From NCBI GenBank assembly GCA_022574555.1, contig JACZRV010000009.1:1-57334 (forward strand): a stretch of DNA of 57,334 bases, written 5' to 3'. The notes beneath the pieces were generated by a model. That model did not search any database, was not told the origin of the DNA, and worked only from the letters and a program-made list of their open reading frames with translations. A program made the position numbers and the translations under genes. Below, in pieces: positions 44,601-53,324 of the stretch. Source of the stretch: SAR324 cluster bacterium (GTDB lineage: Bacteria > SAR324 > JACQKK01). Every line of letters begins with the position of its first letter. The stretch's first letter is position 1.

Positions 44601-45767
44601 CTCGTAGCGTTCGATCAGCAGGTGAAAGATGAACGGCTTGAAAAGCTCGAGGGCCATCAGCTTGGGCAGGCCGAATTGGTTGAGTTTCAGGTCCGGCCCC
44701 ACCACGATTACCGACCGGCCTGAATAATCGACCCGTTTGCCGAGCAGATTTTGGCGAAACCGGCCCTGCTTTCCCTTCAACATGTCGCTAAGCGATTTTA
44801 ATGGGCGTTTATTGGTGCCCATGATCGGCCGCCCGCGCCGGCCGTTGTCGAACAGCGCGTCGACAGATTCCTGCAGCATTCGTTTCTCGTTGCGGACGAT
44901 CAGGTCCGGCGCCCGCAGGTCGATCAGCCGCTTGAGACGGTTGTTGCGGTGAATCACCCGCCGGTATAGATCATTCAGGTCCGACGTCGCAAAGCGACCG
45001 CCTTCCAGGGGCACCAACGGCCGCAATTCGGGGGACAGCACGGGGATGACATCCAGGATCATCGAGTAGGGGTCGTTACCGGATTTGCGAAAGGCTTCCA
45101 CGATTTTCAGCCGTTTGACCACCTTCTTGCGCCTGGCCTCCGAACCCACTTCCCGCATTTCCGTAAAGAGCGTCTCGCTGAGCGTTTCGAGATCGATAGC
45201 CTTGAGCAACTCGCGCACCGCCTCGGCACCCATGCCCGCTCGAAGATCAGGAAACTGATCGGTCATTTCCCGATAGCGTTCCTCTTCCAGCAACTCCAAT
45301 TTCACCAAATTGGAGCTGCCGGGATCGAGCACGATATACGCGTCGAAATACAGCACCCGCTCCAAATCGCGCAGGGTCATGTCCAGCAGGTTGCCGATCC
45401 GGCTCGGGACGCCTTTGAGGAACCAGACGTGGGAAACGGGGCTGGCCAGCTTGATATGGCCCAGCCGCTCACGCCGCACCTTGGACTGGATCACTTCAAC
45501 GCCACACTTCTCGCAGGTGATCCCCCTGTGCTTCATGCGCTTGTACTTGCCGCAATTGCACTCGAAGTCATGGATGGGACCGAAGATCTTGGCGCAGAAC
45601 AACCCATCCGGCTCGGGTTTGAAGGTGCGGTAGTTGATGGTTTCCGATGTCTTTACCTCACCGTGGGACCAGGAAAGAATCTCGTCCGCGGAAGCGATCC
45701 GGATTTGGACCGCGGTATAATCGACCGGTACCGTGGGCTTGTCGTAGATGCTGTTCAGGGCTTTCAA
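41691..45767 (-). CDS. rpoC: RNA polymerase beta-prime subunit
   Basis: A 1358-residue beta-prime subunit. It has the zinc ribbon [20 protein letters not shown] near the N-terminus, the active-site Mg loop [12 protein letters not shown], bridge-helix region [19 protein letters not shown], and the second cysteine set [13 protein letters not shown]. The TTG at 45767 is chosen: GGAGAG lies about six bases upstream and the downstream sequence matches the usual beta-prime N-terminus ([10 protein letters not shown]). The open frame runs 19 codons further into the rpoB-rpoC gap. Confidence 0.98.
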   Translation of the reverse strand: MKALNSIYDKPTVPVDYTAVQIRIASADEILSWSHGEVKTSETINYRTFKPEPDGLFCAKIFGPIHDFECNCGKYKRMKHRGITCEKCGVEVIQSKVRRERLGHIKLASPVSHVWFLKGVPSRIGNLLDMTLRDLERVLYFDAYIVLDPGSSNLVKLELLEEERYREMTDQFPDLRAGMGAEAVRELLKAIDLETLSETLFTEMREVGSEARRKKVVKRLKIVEAFRKSGNDPYSMILDVIPVLSPELRPLVPLEGGRFATSDLNDLYRRVIHRNNRLKRLIDLRAPDLIVRNEKRMLQESVDALFDNGRRGRPIMGTNKRPLKSLSDMLKGKQGRFRQNLLGKRVDYSGRSVIVVGPDLKLNQFGLPKLMALELFKPFIFHLLIERYEVPTIKVAKKMVEERRPEVWEVLDEVIVDHPVLLNRAPTLHRLGIQAFEPTLIEGKAIQLHPLVCTAFNADFDGDQMAVHVPLSVEARLEAKILMMATNNILSPANGKPIMTPTQDMVLGLYWMTKEMKGVTGEGKLFLSADEVQIAYDHEKVDLKASIKVRLNGEIVDTTVGRVLLYAHIPPEVPFTTVNRLMKKKELASLVELSYRFAGNVATVAMLDELKRLGFLHATKAGFSISINDMVIPKNKAKLLSQAEVDVSEVRQQYVDGLITEGERYNKVIDIWARLTDRVANEMLTTLGQEGNGDGANVNPIFVMADSGARGSAQQMKQLAGMRGLMAKPSGEIIETPITANFREGLSVLQYFISTHGARKGLADTALKTANSGYLTRRLVDVAQDGVIRGHDCGTVNGIEMTALVEAGEIIENLGDRVLGRVVLEDVIDPFRNTVLVQSGDEIDEDKVLAIEAAGIEAVRIRSVLTCNMDHGVCALCYGRDLARGRMITAGEAVGVIAAQSIGEPGTQLTMRTFHIGGAANQRVEVSRWEAKFSGRLDYAAVRVVKNQGGNWTIMNRKAEAKIVDPETGRDLEVRALPVGAIIRLDQGVLVKQGQEIAEWDPFSTPILSDVSGVLKFADIVDGVTMREQLDKETGLSRRVILEHTESDRRPEISIRDSHGRMIKNADTGQQSRFYLPAKAELMVEDGQEVFAGAMLARIPRETAKNKDITGGLPRVAELFEARIPKDPSIISEIDGTVTFGKDVKRKQKVIVTPDHGDAKEYLIPRGKHIIVHEGDSVRAGEPIVDGPANPHDILAVLGPQRLQKYLVDEVQEVYRLQGVGINDKHVEVIVRQMLKQLNITDPGDTTFLINEQVTRQTFERRKRETLDNDQRPPTARPMLQGITKAALSTDSFISAASFQETTKVLTEASINGKVDTFRGLKENVILGRLIPSGTGYGPFRNASYEITEDLEALEGAE

Positions 45768-45825
45768 GGCACTCTCCGCTGGCTTGGATAATCGTTGTAA
45801 TTGATGAGGTCCGCGTAACCGCACC

Positions 45826-45853
45826 GCACCGCGGGGTCGCCACCCCGCGGTGC
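45826..45853 (-). other. strong hairpin in the rpoB-rpoC gap
   Basis: GCACCGCGGGGT pairs perfectly with ACCCCGCGGTGC around a four-base loop (CGCC), 60 bases before the rpoC start. A second weaker stem (GCGGG/CCCGC, 45854-45871) adjoins it. No T-run follows, so it is more likely an RNA processing or pausing site than a terminator. Confidence 0.7.
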
Positions 45854-45870
45854 GCGGGCGATATTTCCCG

Positions 45871-45930
45871 CCTATTCCACCATGGCCTATTCCACCATGG
45901 CCTATTCCACCATGGCCTATTGCACCATGG
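45871..45930. repeat. tandem repeat, 15 bp x 4, spanning the rpoB stop
   Basis: CCTATTCCACCATGG three times exactly and once with one change. On the coding strand the fourth copy (45916-45930) holds the final Met-Val-Gln codons and TAG of rpoB; the others repeat Met-Val-Glu-TAG into the gap. The array therefore arose by copying the gene end. Confidence 0.97.
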
Positions 45931-48900
45931 GTGGGGTCTCACGCAACAACCGCACGTCGAGGCACAGGCACTTCAACTCGTTGGTGAGCACCTTGAAGGA
46001 TTCGGGCAGACCCGCTTCCAGGATGTAGTTCCCCTTGACCACCGCCTCGTAGATCCTGTTGCGCCCGACGATATCGTCCGATTTGACCGTGAGCAATTCC
46101 TGTAGGGTATAGGCCGCGCCATACGCTTCCAGGGCCCAAACTTCCATCTCGCCGAACCGTTGGCCGCCGAATTGCGCCTTGCCCCCCAGTGGCTGTTGGG
46201 TAACCAGCGAATAGGGGCCGATGGAACGCGCATGGATCTTGTCGTCCACGAGATGATGCAGCTTCATCATGTAGATATAGCCCACAGTGATCTTCTGATC
46301 GAAGGGATCGCCGGTCAGGCCATCGTAGAGGGTCACCTGACCTGTCTGAGACAGATCGGCCAACTTCAATAGATGCAGGATGTCCGCTTCCTTGGCTCCG
46401 TCGAACACCGGCGTGGCCAGCAGAAAGCCTTCCCGATAGCGCTTGATGGACTCGATAAAGGTATCGTCGTCCATGGCGTTGAAGTGGTCCCTTAAGGCCT
46501 TGGATTTGTAGATATCGGATATCAGCTTGCGCAGCTTGCGCACGGGCTGTACATCTTCGAGCCACTTTTCCAGCTTGCGCCCCAATTCCTTTGCGGCCCA
46601 CCCCAAATGGGTTTCCAGGATCTGGCCCACGTTCATGCGGGAGGGAACACCCAGGGGATTGAGAACGATATCGACCGGCTCGCCGGATTCCATGCAAGGC
46701 ATGTTTTCCACCGGCTCGATGCGCGAAACGACGCCCTTGTTCCCATGCCGGCCGGCCATCTTATCCCCAACCGAAAGTTTGCGTTTGACGGCGACGTATA
46801 CCTTCACCATGCGAATCACCCCCGGCGGCAGCTCGTCACCCCGCATCACCTTTTCGCATCGATCCTGATAGACGCTTTCCAGGAGGTCCATCTGGGACAT
46901 GGCGTTGTGGATGATGCGAGAAAGCTGGACATTTTTCTTCTCGTTTTCCACCATAAAATCCGGCCAGGCATGATTGGGGATCTCCTCCAGCATGTCCGCT
47001 TTGACCTTGGTGCCCGCCTTGAAGATCACCCGGTGCGTATCCGGATTGGACACGTCGTACAGCAGCTTATCCTTCACCACCAGATCGGACAGTATCTTGA
47101 TCAGGTTGTTGCGTACGATGCGGATTTCGTCGTTGTGATCCTTCTCGTAGCGTTGCAAAAGATTCTGCTCGATCTCTCGGGTGCGTAAATCCTTCTCCAC
47201 GCCCTTGCGAGTGAACGTGACGACGTCGGTTACGACGCCTTCTATCCCCTGGGAAACGCGAAGGGAGGTGTCGCGTACGTCACCCGCTTTTTCGCCGAAG
47301 ATGGCGCGCAGGAGCTTTTCCTCCGGGTTGAGCTGTGTTTCGCCTTTGGGGGTAACCTTGCCCACCAGGATTTCTCCGGGCTTGACATAGGTGCCGATCA
47401 GTACGATTCCGCTGTCGTCCAAATTTCTGAGGGCTTCCTCGCTGACGTTGGGAATGTCGCGGGTGATGTCTTCCTTGCCCAGCTTGGTATCGCGGGCAAC
47501 CACTTCGGACTCTTCGATATGAATGGAGGTGAACAGATCTTCGCGCACCACCCGCTCGGATATGAGGATCGAATCCTCGAAGTTGTATCCGTGCCACGGC
47601 ATGAAGGCGACCAGGATATTTTGACCCAGGGCCAACTCGCCGTGATCGCAACTCGCGCCATCGGCAATGATTTCCCCCGACTCCACACGCTGACCGATGG
47701 AAACAATGGGCCGTTGATTGATGCAGGTGTTCTGGTTTGAGCGCCGGTATCGGGACAAATGATAGATGTCCACGTTGGCAGGCACGACCACCTCGTCGCT
47801 GCTCAGGTCTACGTCCGCCTGAACGACGATCCGCCCTGAATCGATCCGGTCCACCACGCCCGATCGATGGGCCACCACGCATACGCCCGAATCGACAGCC
47901 GTCTTGGACTCCATGCCGGTTCCCACCAGGGGCGCGGAGGGCTTGACCAGCGGTACGGCCTGCCGCTGCATATTGGAGCCCATCAATGCCCGGTTGGCGT
48001 CGTCGTGCTCCAGGAAAGGGATCAGCGAGGCCGCCGCGGAAACCAGCTGATGGGGCGCCACATCCATGTACTCGATTTCCGAGCGTCCGATCATCATGAA
48101 TTCACCCCGGTGACGTGAAGAAACCAGCTCGTTCTGCAGGTCCCCCTTGGCATTCAGCGGTGCGTTGGCCTGGGCGATCTTGTATTGGTCCTCCTCGATC
48201 GCGGAAAGATAGTCGATTTGGTTGGAAACCTTTCCGCCCCCGACTACCCGGTAAGGGGTTTCGATAAATCCGAAGTCGTTGATCCGGGCATAGGTCGCCA
48301 ACGAGGCGATCAGACCGATGTTGGGGCCCTCCGGCGTCTCAACCGGGCAGATTCGTCCGTAGTGGGAAGAATGAACGTCTCGCACATCGAATCCAGCTCG
48401 TTCCCGGGTCAGCCCGCCCGGACCCAAAGCGCTCAGCCGCCGTTTGTGGGTGATTTCCGAAAGCGGGTTGGTCTGGTCCATGAACTGCGAGAGCTGGCTG
48501 CTGCCGAAAAATTCGTTGATCACTGCAGCCACCGGTTTGGCGTTGACGATATCGTGGAGCATCATCGACTCGGTCTCTTGCAGGCTCATCCGCTCCTTGA
48601 CGGCCCGTTCCATGCGCACCAAACCGATGCGGAACTGGTTTTCCAGCAGTTCGCCCACACCCCGAATGCGCCGGTTGCCGAGATGATCGATGTCGTCGAT
48701 GGTGCCTTCCACCCCTTCCTTCAGCTTGAGCAGATAATCGACCGTGCAAAGGATGTCCTCTCGGGTGAGTACGGTATTTTCCAGGGGCTCATCGAGTCCT
48801 AGTTTTTTGTTGATTTTCAGCCTTCCTACCTTGGAAAGGCTGTAGCGATCCTCATTGAAAATCATGTTGCGGACGAGCAGTTTAGCCGTTTCCAGGGTCG

Positions 48901-50071
48901 GCGGATCGCCCGGCTTGAGTTTCTTGTATAGCTCGATCAACGCTTCCTGGGTGGAGCGGATGCCGTCCAGCGCCAGGGTTTCGCGAAGCGAATTTCCAAT
49001 GGAATTCTCTCCGATATGGATCAGGTCGATCGACTCGATCCCGTGCTCGAGCAGACTATCGACACCTTCGGACGTAATGGGTGTATTGGCCTGGAGCAGA
49101 ACTTCACCGTCCTTGTCCAGCACGTTGCGCGCCGGGTAGCGCCCCAGCAATTCCTCCACGGCCGCGGGAATCTTCTTCAGCCCCGCCGACTGGATGCGGC
49201 GCAAGGCCGGCTTCGTAATCTTGCGGTCCGCGTGGATCAACACTTCCTTGGTCTTGGGATCGACGATGTCCCCTTCGGCGCGTTGGTTCAGCGTCACTTC
49301 GGCATCGACCAGCTTGAAAAAGACCCGTTTTTCCGGATCCTTGCCAATCGCTTGGGAAAGATCGATGGTTTCCGTCTTGTAGAACCGCTCCAGGATCTCC
49401 TCCTCGGAATAGCCCAGCGATCTGAGGAATATCGTCGCGAAAAACTTGCGCTTCCGGTCGATACGGACGTACAGATGTTCTTTTGCGTCGAGTTCGAAAT
49501 CGATCCATGAGCCCCGCTGAGGGATCAGTCTGGCCGAATAGAGGATTTTTCCGCTGGAATGGGTTTTCCCCTTGTCATGGGCAAAGAATACGCCCGGGCT
49601 CTTGTGCATTTGGCTGACGATGACCCGCTCGGTGCCGTTGATGATGAACGAGCCCGTGTGGGTCATCAGGGGCAACTCACCCAGGTAGATATCCTGTTCC
49701 TTGATGTCGTGGATGTGTTTGGCCTCACTGTCCGAATCTTTCTCCCAGACGATCAGGCGCAGGGCTACGCGCAGCGGAGCGGAAAACGTAACGCCCCGGA
49801 TGCGGCACTCGTCCACGGTATACTGGGGATCGCCCAGTCGATAGTGGACGTACTCCAGCGTCGAAGAGCCGCTGAAATCAGAAATCGGGAAAATCGAGCG
49901 GAATACCGCTTCCAATCCCTCGTTTTTTCGCTTGTCCGGTGGGGAGTCTTTTTGCAGGAATCGATTATAGGAATCTAACTGAACCGCCAGCAGATTGGGC
50001 GGCTGTATAGGGATGGAAATGCTGCCGAAGGAATAACGAAATCTTCCACTGGCGCTGGCTGGGCTGAGCAT
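45917..50071 (-). CDS. rpoB: RNA polymerase beta subunit
   Basis: A 1384-residue beta subunit, full length. Starts [13 protein letters not shown], includes the rifampicin-binding cluster [20 protein letters not shown] with [13 protein letters not shown] (wild-type residues), [28 protein letters not shown] and the C-terminal clamp region [21 protein letters not shown] lies six bases before the ATG at 50071. The usual upstream rplJ-rplL genes are absent; a 500-base gap separates it from the divergent ribF, so rpoBC probably has its own promoter here. Confidence 0.98.
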   Translation of the reverse strand: MLSPASASGRFRYSFGSISIPIQPPNLLAVQLDSYNRFLQKDSPPDKRKNEGLEAVFRSIFPISDFSGSSTLEYVHYRLGDPQYTVDECRIRGVTFSAPLRVALRLIVWEKDSDSEAKHIHDIKEQDIYLGELPLMTHTGSFIINGTERVIVSQMHKSPGVFFAHDKGKTHSSGKILYSARLIPQRGSWIDFELDAKEHLYVRIDRKRKFFATIFLRSLGYSEEEILERFYKTETIDLSQAIGKDPEKRVFFKLVDAEVTLNQRAEGDIVDPKTKEVLIHADRKITKPALRRIQSAGLKKIPAAVEELLGRYPARNVLDKDGEVLLQANTPITSEGVDSLLEHGIESIDLIHIGENSIGNSLRETLALDGIRSTQEALIELYKKLKPGDPPTLETAKLLVRNMIFNEDRYSLSKVGRLKINKKLGLDEPLENTVLTREDILCTVDYLLKLKEGVEGTIDDIDHLGNRRIRGVGELLENQFRIGLVRMERAVKERMSLQETESMMLHDIVNAKPVAAVINEFFGSSQLSQFMDQTNPLSEITHKRRLSALGPGGLTRERAGFDVRDVHSSHYGRICPVETPEGPNIGLIASLATYARINDFGFIETPYRVVGGGKVSNQIDYLSAIEEDQYKIAQANAPLNAKGDLQNELVSSRHRGEFMMIGRSEIEYMDVAPHQLVSAAASLIPFLEHDDANRALMGSNMQRQAVPLVKPSAPLVGTGMESKTAVDSGVCVVAHRSGVVDRIDSGRIVVQADVDLSSDEVVVPANVDIYHLSRYRRSNQNTCINQRPIVSIGQRVESGEIIADGASCDHGELALGQNILVAFMPWHGYNFEDSILISERVVREDLFTSIHIEESEVVARDTKLGKEDITRDIPNVSEEALRNLDDSGIVLIGTYVKPGEILVGKVTPKGETQLNPEEKLLRAIFGEKAGDVRDTSLRVSQGIEGVVTDVVTFTRKGVEKDLRTREIEQNLLQRYEKDHNDEIRIVRNNLIKILSDLVVKDKLLYDVSNPDTHRVIFKAGTKVKADMLEEIPNHAWPDFMVENEKKNVQLSRIIHNAMSQMDLLESVYQDRCEKVMRGDELPPGVIRMVKVYVAVKRKLSVGDKMAGRHGNKGVVSRIEPVENMPCMESGEPVDIVLNPLGVPSRMNVGQILETHLGWAAKELGRKLEKWLEDVQPVRKLRKLISDIYKSKALRDHFNAMDDDTFIESIKRYREGFLLATPVFDGAKEADILHLLKLADLSQTGQVTLYDGLTGDPFDQKITVGYIYMMKLHHLVDDKIHARSIGPYSLVTQQPLGGKAQFGGQRFGEMEVWALEAYGAAYTLQELLTVKSDDIVGRNRIYEAVVKGNYILEAGLPESFKVLTNELKCLCLDVRLLRETPPMVQ

Positions 50072-50571
50072 GGGCAACCTTCCAAACGAATTGATGAATT
50101 GAATAGGGTGACGCGGAGCGCCGCATTTGTGACATGTTCATCTACCGAAACCGCGTGGGGCAGGTGTCTTACAGGGACGGACTTGGTGGCCGGTGCCAAG
50201 CAAACGAAGCCGGGCAACCCGCGGCCGAGCGCACGAAAACAGATAACCCGCCGCCGATCGCCGGAAGGACGGCAGAAGTCCGTAGCGCAATGCGCTCATT
50301 TGAAATTTGCCCGTGGGATCAAGATTGCAAATAATTACCGTAGCGATATCCTGGCCCGATGGCAAGTTTTTTTTGACCGAAAATGTCCACCGGTTTCCAT
50401 CACCTGGCTGGAAACTTTGTCCCTAAGGTATATCCGGTCCATGGGACGGCGCCGCAATGATTGGCCGCCATTTGCACGTGGGCCTTTGATCGCGGTCCCG
50501 GCCCATCGGCGACCGCGGAACACCACCGCCGATATTCGCGGCGGGAAAAATCCCCATCGGCGCGGCAGATC
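50072..50571. other. 500-bp divergent gap upstream of rpoB and ribF
   Basis: No convincing gene: a plus-strand frame runs through but is Arg/Pro-rich shadow sequence. It holds a 13-base palindrome AGCGCAATGCGCT at 50284-50296 and a run of eight T at 50367-50374 followed by TTGACC-like sequence. Promoters for both rpoBC and ribF must lie here. I could not settle on a -35/-10 pair. Confidence 0.45.
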
Positions 50572-51495
50572 ATGAAGGTGCACCAGTTTCGGCAATCCGA
50601 TACCGTCTCGGGCAAAACGGTGTTGACCATCGGTAATTTCGATGGTGTGCATCTGGGTCACCAGGCGCTGATCCGCAAAGTAGTCGGCGAGGCCCGCGAA
50701 TCGGGCAGCGCCAGCGCAGTATTGACCTTCGATCCCCATCCCCAACAGGTGCTCAATACCCGAACGGTGCCCATCCTGACCGGTTTGGCGCTTCGTCTGC
50801 GGCTTTTCGGAGAACTGGGCGTGGACCGGGCCTATATCATTCCGTTCACCAGGGAACTGGCGGCCAAAAGCGCCGAAGAGTTCCTCACCGAATATCTGCT
50901 GGACCATTTTCAAATCCTGCGCATGATCATCGGCTACGATTTTGCTTTCGGCCGCAACCGGGCCGGCACAGCCGCGGTATTGGAGGAGATAAGCCAACGG
51001 GAAGGGTTCCACATGGAAGTCTTTCCCGCGGTGGCCCTGGGCGAGGAGATCGTCAGCAGCACCCGCATCCGGTCCGCGCTGGCCGTTGCAAAATTTGACG
51101 AGGCCGCCAGGTTTTTGGGCCGGGATTTCAGCGTGCTCGCCGAAGTGGAACGAGGCCAACAGCGCGGGCATGGGCTGGGCTTTCCCACCATCAACCAACC
51201 CGCCCGGGACCCCTTGCCAATCCCCTTTGGCGTATACGCCTCCTTGGTCAAGCTCCAGGACAGGACCTGGCACGGCGTGACCAATTATGGCCAACGGCCC
51301 ACCGTGGGCGGCGGAGCGCCCATATTGGAAACCCACCTCTTCGGCTTCGCCGGGGATGCCTACGGCGCATCCGCCGAGGTGATCCCCCTCCGCCGCCTGC
51401 GCGAAGAACGGCAGTTCCCCTCCCTCGATGCCCTCAAGGCCCAGATCGCCGAAGACTGCCGCCAGGCGCGGGATTTTCTTGATGAAATAGCGTAG
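50572..51495 (+). CDS. ribF: riboflavin kinase / FAD synthetase
   Basis: A 307-residue bifunctional RibF. The N-terminal FAD synthetase half has GNFDGVHLGHQ, AVLTFDPHP, GYDFAFGRNRAG and VSSTRIRSAL; the C-terminal riboflavin kinase half has GLGFPTINQP and GVTNYGQRPTVGGG. It makes FMN then FAD. The last 87 bases before the tail (51393-51479) are repeated with two changes at 52305-52391, on the far side of the MntA-HepT gene. The protein ends DFLDEIA here; the repeat copy would end DFLEGLDT. Confidence 0.96.
   Translation: MKVHQFRQSDTVSGKTVLTIGNFDGVHLGHQALIRKVVGEARESGSASAVLTFDPHPQQVLNTRTVPILTGLALRLRLFGELGVDRAYIIPFTRELAAKSAEEFLTEYLLDHFQILRMIIGYDFAFGRNRAGTAAVLEEISQREGFHMEVFPAVALGEEIVSSTRIRSALAVAKFDEAARFLGRDFSVLAEVERGQQRGHGLGFPTINQPARDPLPIPFGVYASLVKLQDRTWHGVTNYGQRPTVGGGAPILETHLFGFAGDAYGASAEVIPLRRLREERQFPSLDALKAQIAEDCRQARDFLDEIA
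51393..51479 (+). repeat. left copy of an 87-bp direct repeat (inside ribF)
   Basis: It starts at CCGCCTGCGCGAAGAACG and ends at GCGGGATTTTCT. It matches 52305-52391 at 85 of 87 positions (offset exactly 912), the two differences both being C to G. In frame it encodes most of the last RibF helix. Confidence 0.97.
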
Positions 51496-51596
51496 AGTCG
51501 GCGCGGACGGAGCGGTTTCAACGGGTTCCAATGCGCGTAAGTGAATTTTGGTAGACCGTCCGGCCTGCGATTCACCCGCAACAAATTTTCGTCCCC

Positions 51597-52301
51597 ATGA
51601 AGATCCACCTGCCGCAAGAAGAGATCGCGGCGTTCTGCCGCAGCAATTTCATTCGACAGTTATCTTTATTCGGCTCCGTGCTGCGCGACGATTTTGCCCC
51701 CGACAGCGATATCGACGTGCTCGTGGAGTTCGAGGATGGGCACACGCCGGGATACGACTTCATCCGCATACAGGATGAACTGTCCCAATTCTTCGAGGGG
51801 CACCCGGTGGACCTGGGCACGAGGAAGTCGCTCAATTGGCGTATCCGGGACCAGGTGCTGCAGGAAGCTCTGGTGGTTTATGGCGGGAAACCTCGCTCAA
51901 TGGGCGCATTCGGGAGCGGGTCCCACGGAAAGCTCAGGTGTAATATGGCAAAGGATGACACATTGTATCTGGGCCACATGCTGGACATGGCACGGCGCGC
52001 CATGCGCCTGACCCGAGGAGTGGACCGGGAACAATTCATGGAGGACGAGACGCTCCGCCTCGCCATGGCGCATCTGGTGCAAATCATTGGCGAGGCCGCT
52101 AACCGGGTGTCGGCGGAAACCCGTGCTGGTCTTCCTCAAATCGAGTGGCCCAAAATTGTCGGCGCCCGCCACAGGATCGTACACGACTATATCAACGTGG
52201 ACTACGGCCGCGTGTGGCGTATCGTCACTGAAGAATTACCAGATCTGGAACGCCAACTCGCGCCTCTAGGTCTCGGTGACGAACCCCCGGACGAACTTTG
52301 A
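51597..52301 (+). CDS. fused MntA-HepT toxin-antitoxin protein
   Basis: A single 234-residue chain containing both partners of a HepT/MntA system. Residues 1-95 are a minimal nucleotidyltransferase (MntA) with GSX10DXD intact (Gly26-Ser27, Asp38-x-Asp40). Residues about 117-234 are a HepT (HEPN) toxin with RX4HXY intact (Arg191, His196, Tyr198). In known systems these are two genes; MntA AMPylates the Tyr near the HepT motif to silence its RNase. The linker (about 97-116) is Gly/Ser/Lys-rich and looks like translated intergenic sequence. An ATG at 51945 with AGGTG upstream could also start free HepT. It lies between two ribF-end repeats. Confidence 0.9.
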   Translation: MKIHLPQEEIAAFCRSNFIRQLSLFGSVLRDDFAPDSDIDVLVEFEDGHTPGYDFIRIQDELSQFFEGHPVDLGTRKSLNWRIRDQVLQEALVVYGGKPRSMGAFGSGSHGKLRCNMAKDDTLYLGHMLDMARRAMRLTRGVDREQFMEDETLRLAMAHLVQIIGEAANRVSAETRAGLPQIEWPKIVGARHRIVHDYINVDYGRVWRIVTEELPDLERQLAPLGLGDEPPDEL

Positions 52302-52304
52302 CAC

Positions 52305-52391
52305 CCGCCTGCGCGAAGAACGGCAGTTCCCCTCCGTCGATGCCCTGAAGGCCCAGATCGCCGAAGACTGCCGCCAGGCGCGGGATTTTCT
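52305..52391 (+). repeat. right copy of the 87-bp direct repeat (orphan ribF end)
   Basis: Copy of ribF 51393-51479, starting three bases after the MntA-HepT stop codon. It continues openly to a TAG at 52408-52410 and would encode the end of a RibF protein (DFLEGLDT), with nothing of RibF before it. It is therefore a stranded gene end. Confidence 0.97.
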
Positions 52392-52667
52392 GGAAGGGCT
52401 CGACACATAGAAAATCATTCAGATTCATCCGTGCCGGAAGTGGGTCGTTCGATGGGCAAAGGTCGCGATTCGTCGCAGCCGCTCCGCGGCAGCATGACGT
52501 TTGCGATGGCCCGCCGTGCGGCGCGTTGACAGCAAAATGGTGGATTGCTAGAGCATTGAACGAAGGCGCCGCAGCCTGCGGGGATCGTTGGTTTGTACAA
52601 TGCCGGACCAAGGGTTGTTGCGCTATCGTGGGGGCGATGTTCACATTTGCAATATAGGAGTCTGGCC
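52392..52667. other. gap between orphan ribF end and DUF3015 gene
   Basis: No gene is supported in this 276-base stretch. It must hold the promoter of the DUF3015 gene, for which an AGGAG Shine-Dalgarno (52650s) is visible but no clear -35/-10 pair. Confidence 0.4.
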
Positions 52668-53162
52668 ATGAAGAAATCTATCGGATTGATCGTCGTCTTG
52701 GGATTGCTTTCCGCGCCCGCGGTATTCGCCGCGAACAACGGGTCGGGCTGTGGTCTGGGAAAGACGCTATTTAAGGGACAGAAAGGAATGGTACCGAATA
52801 TTTTGGCGGCGATTATCAACGGTATATCCTCGAACAACGTCTTTGCTATAACCTCCGGCACGTCGGGCTGTGACGCGGATAGCGTCATCCTGCGGGATAA
52901 AGAGCAGGAAGTGTTCGTGGCGGTCAACCTGGACAACCTCTCCCAGGACATGGCCCAGGGCGACGGCATGTATCTTCAGGCCCTTTCCGGACTGATGGGC
53001 TGCACAACAGAAGCTTTCGGCACCTTCGCCGAACTGGCCCAGGACAAATACGAGGTGCTCTTCGACACTGTCGACGCGAACGCCGCCGGGCTTCTCTCCG
53101 GCTTGAAGCGGGAGCTGGCGGCCCATCCGATGCTGAACACCAACTGCGATCGAATTTCCTGA
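52668..53162 (+). CDS. DUF3015 family periplasmic protein
   Basis: A 164-residue protein with a signal peptide (MKKSIGLIVVLGLLSAPAVFA, cleavage after AFA) and the conserved DUF3015 core (GSGCGLGKTLFKGQKG, ITSGTSGCD, then GCTTEAFGTFAELAQ). The four Cys probably form disulfides in the periplasm. TAGGAGTCTGGCC precedes the ATG. Function of the family is unknown; it commonly precedes a DUF4105 gene, as here. Confidence 0.92.
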   Translation: MKKSIGLIVVLGLLSAPAVFAANNGSGCGLGKTLFKGQKGMVPNILAAIINGISSNNVFAITSGTSGCDADSVILRDKEQEVFVAVNLDNLSQDMAQGDGMYLQALSGLMGCTTEAFGTFAELAQDKYEVLFDTVDANAAGLLSGLKRELAAHPMLNTNCDRIS

Positions 53163-53261
53163 TTTCCTCTTCTGCCGGCCTCATCGGGCTCCGCGGGGTC
53201 GATGGGGCGGCACGCTTCGTTGATCACTCCCTGGCCCGGTAGCGGCATTTTGCCGCCTTGT

Positions 53262-53281
53262 CATTGGCCGGCATTGGCCGG
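53262..53281. repeat. tandem duplication, 10 bp x 2
   Basis: CATTGGCCGG twice, then CCGC, just upstream of the DUF4105 gene start. Confidence 0.9.
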
Positions 53282-53324
53282 CCGCACCGCGTTCAAGTGG
53301 CACGGCGGCGCCCTGGAATATCCC

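Noticed and set aside
50300..50380. Promoter for rpoB from TTGCCA or TTGCAA hexamers
   Set aside because: No -10 hexamer with acceptable match and spacing was found; reporting it would be guesswork.
50335..51531. Minus-strand frame of 398 codons over ribF
   Set aside because: Antisense to ribF, which has complete family motifs.
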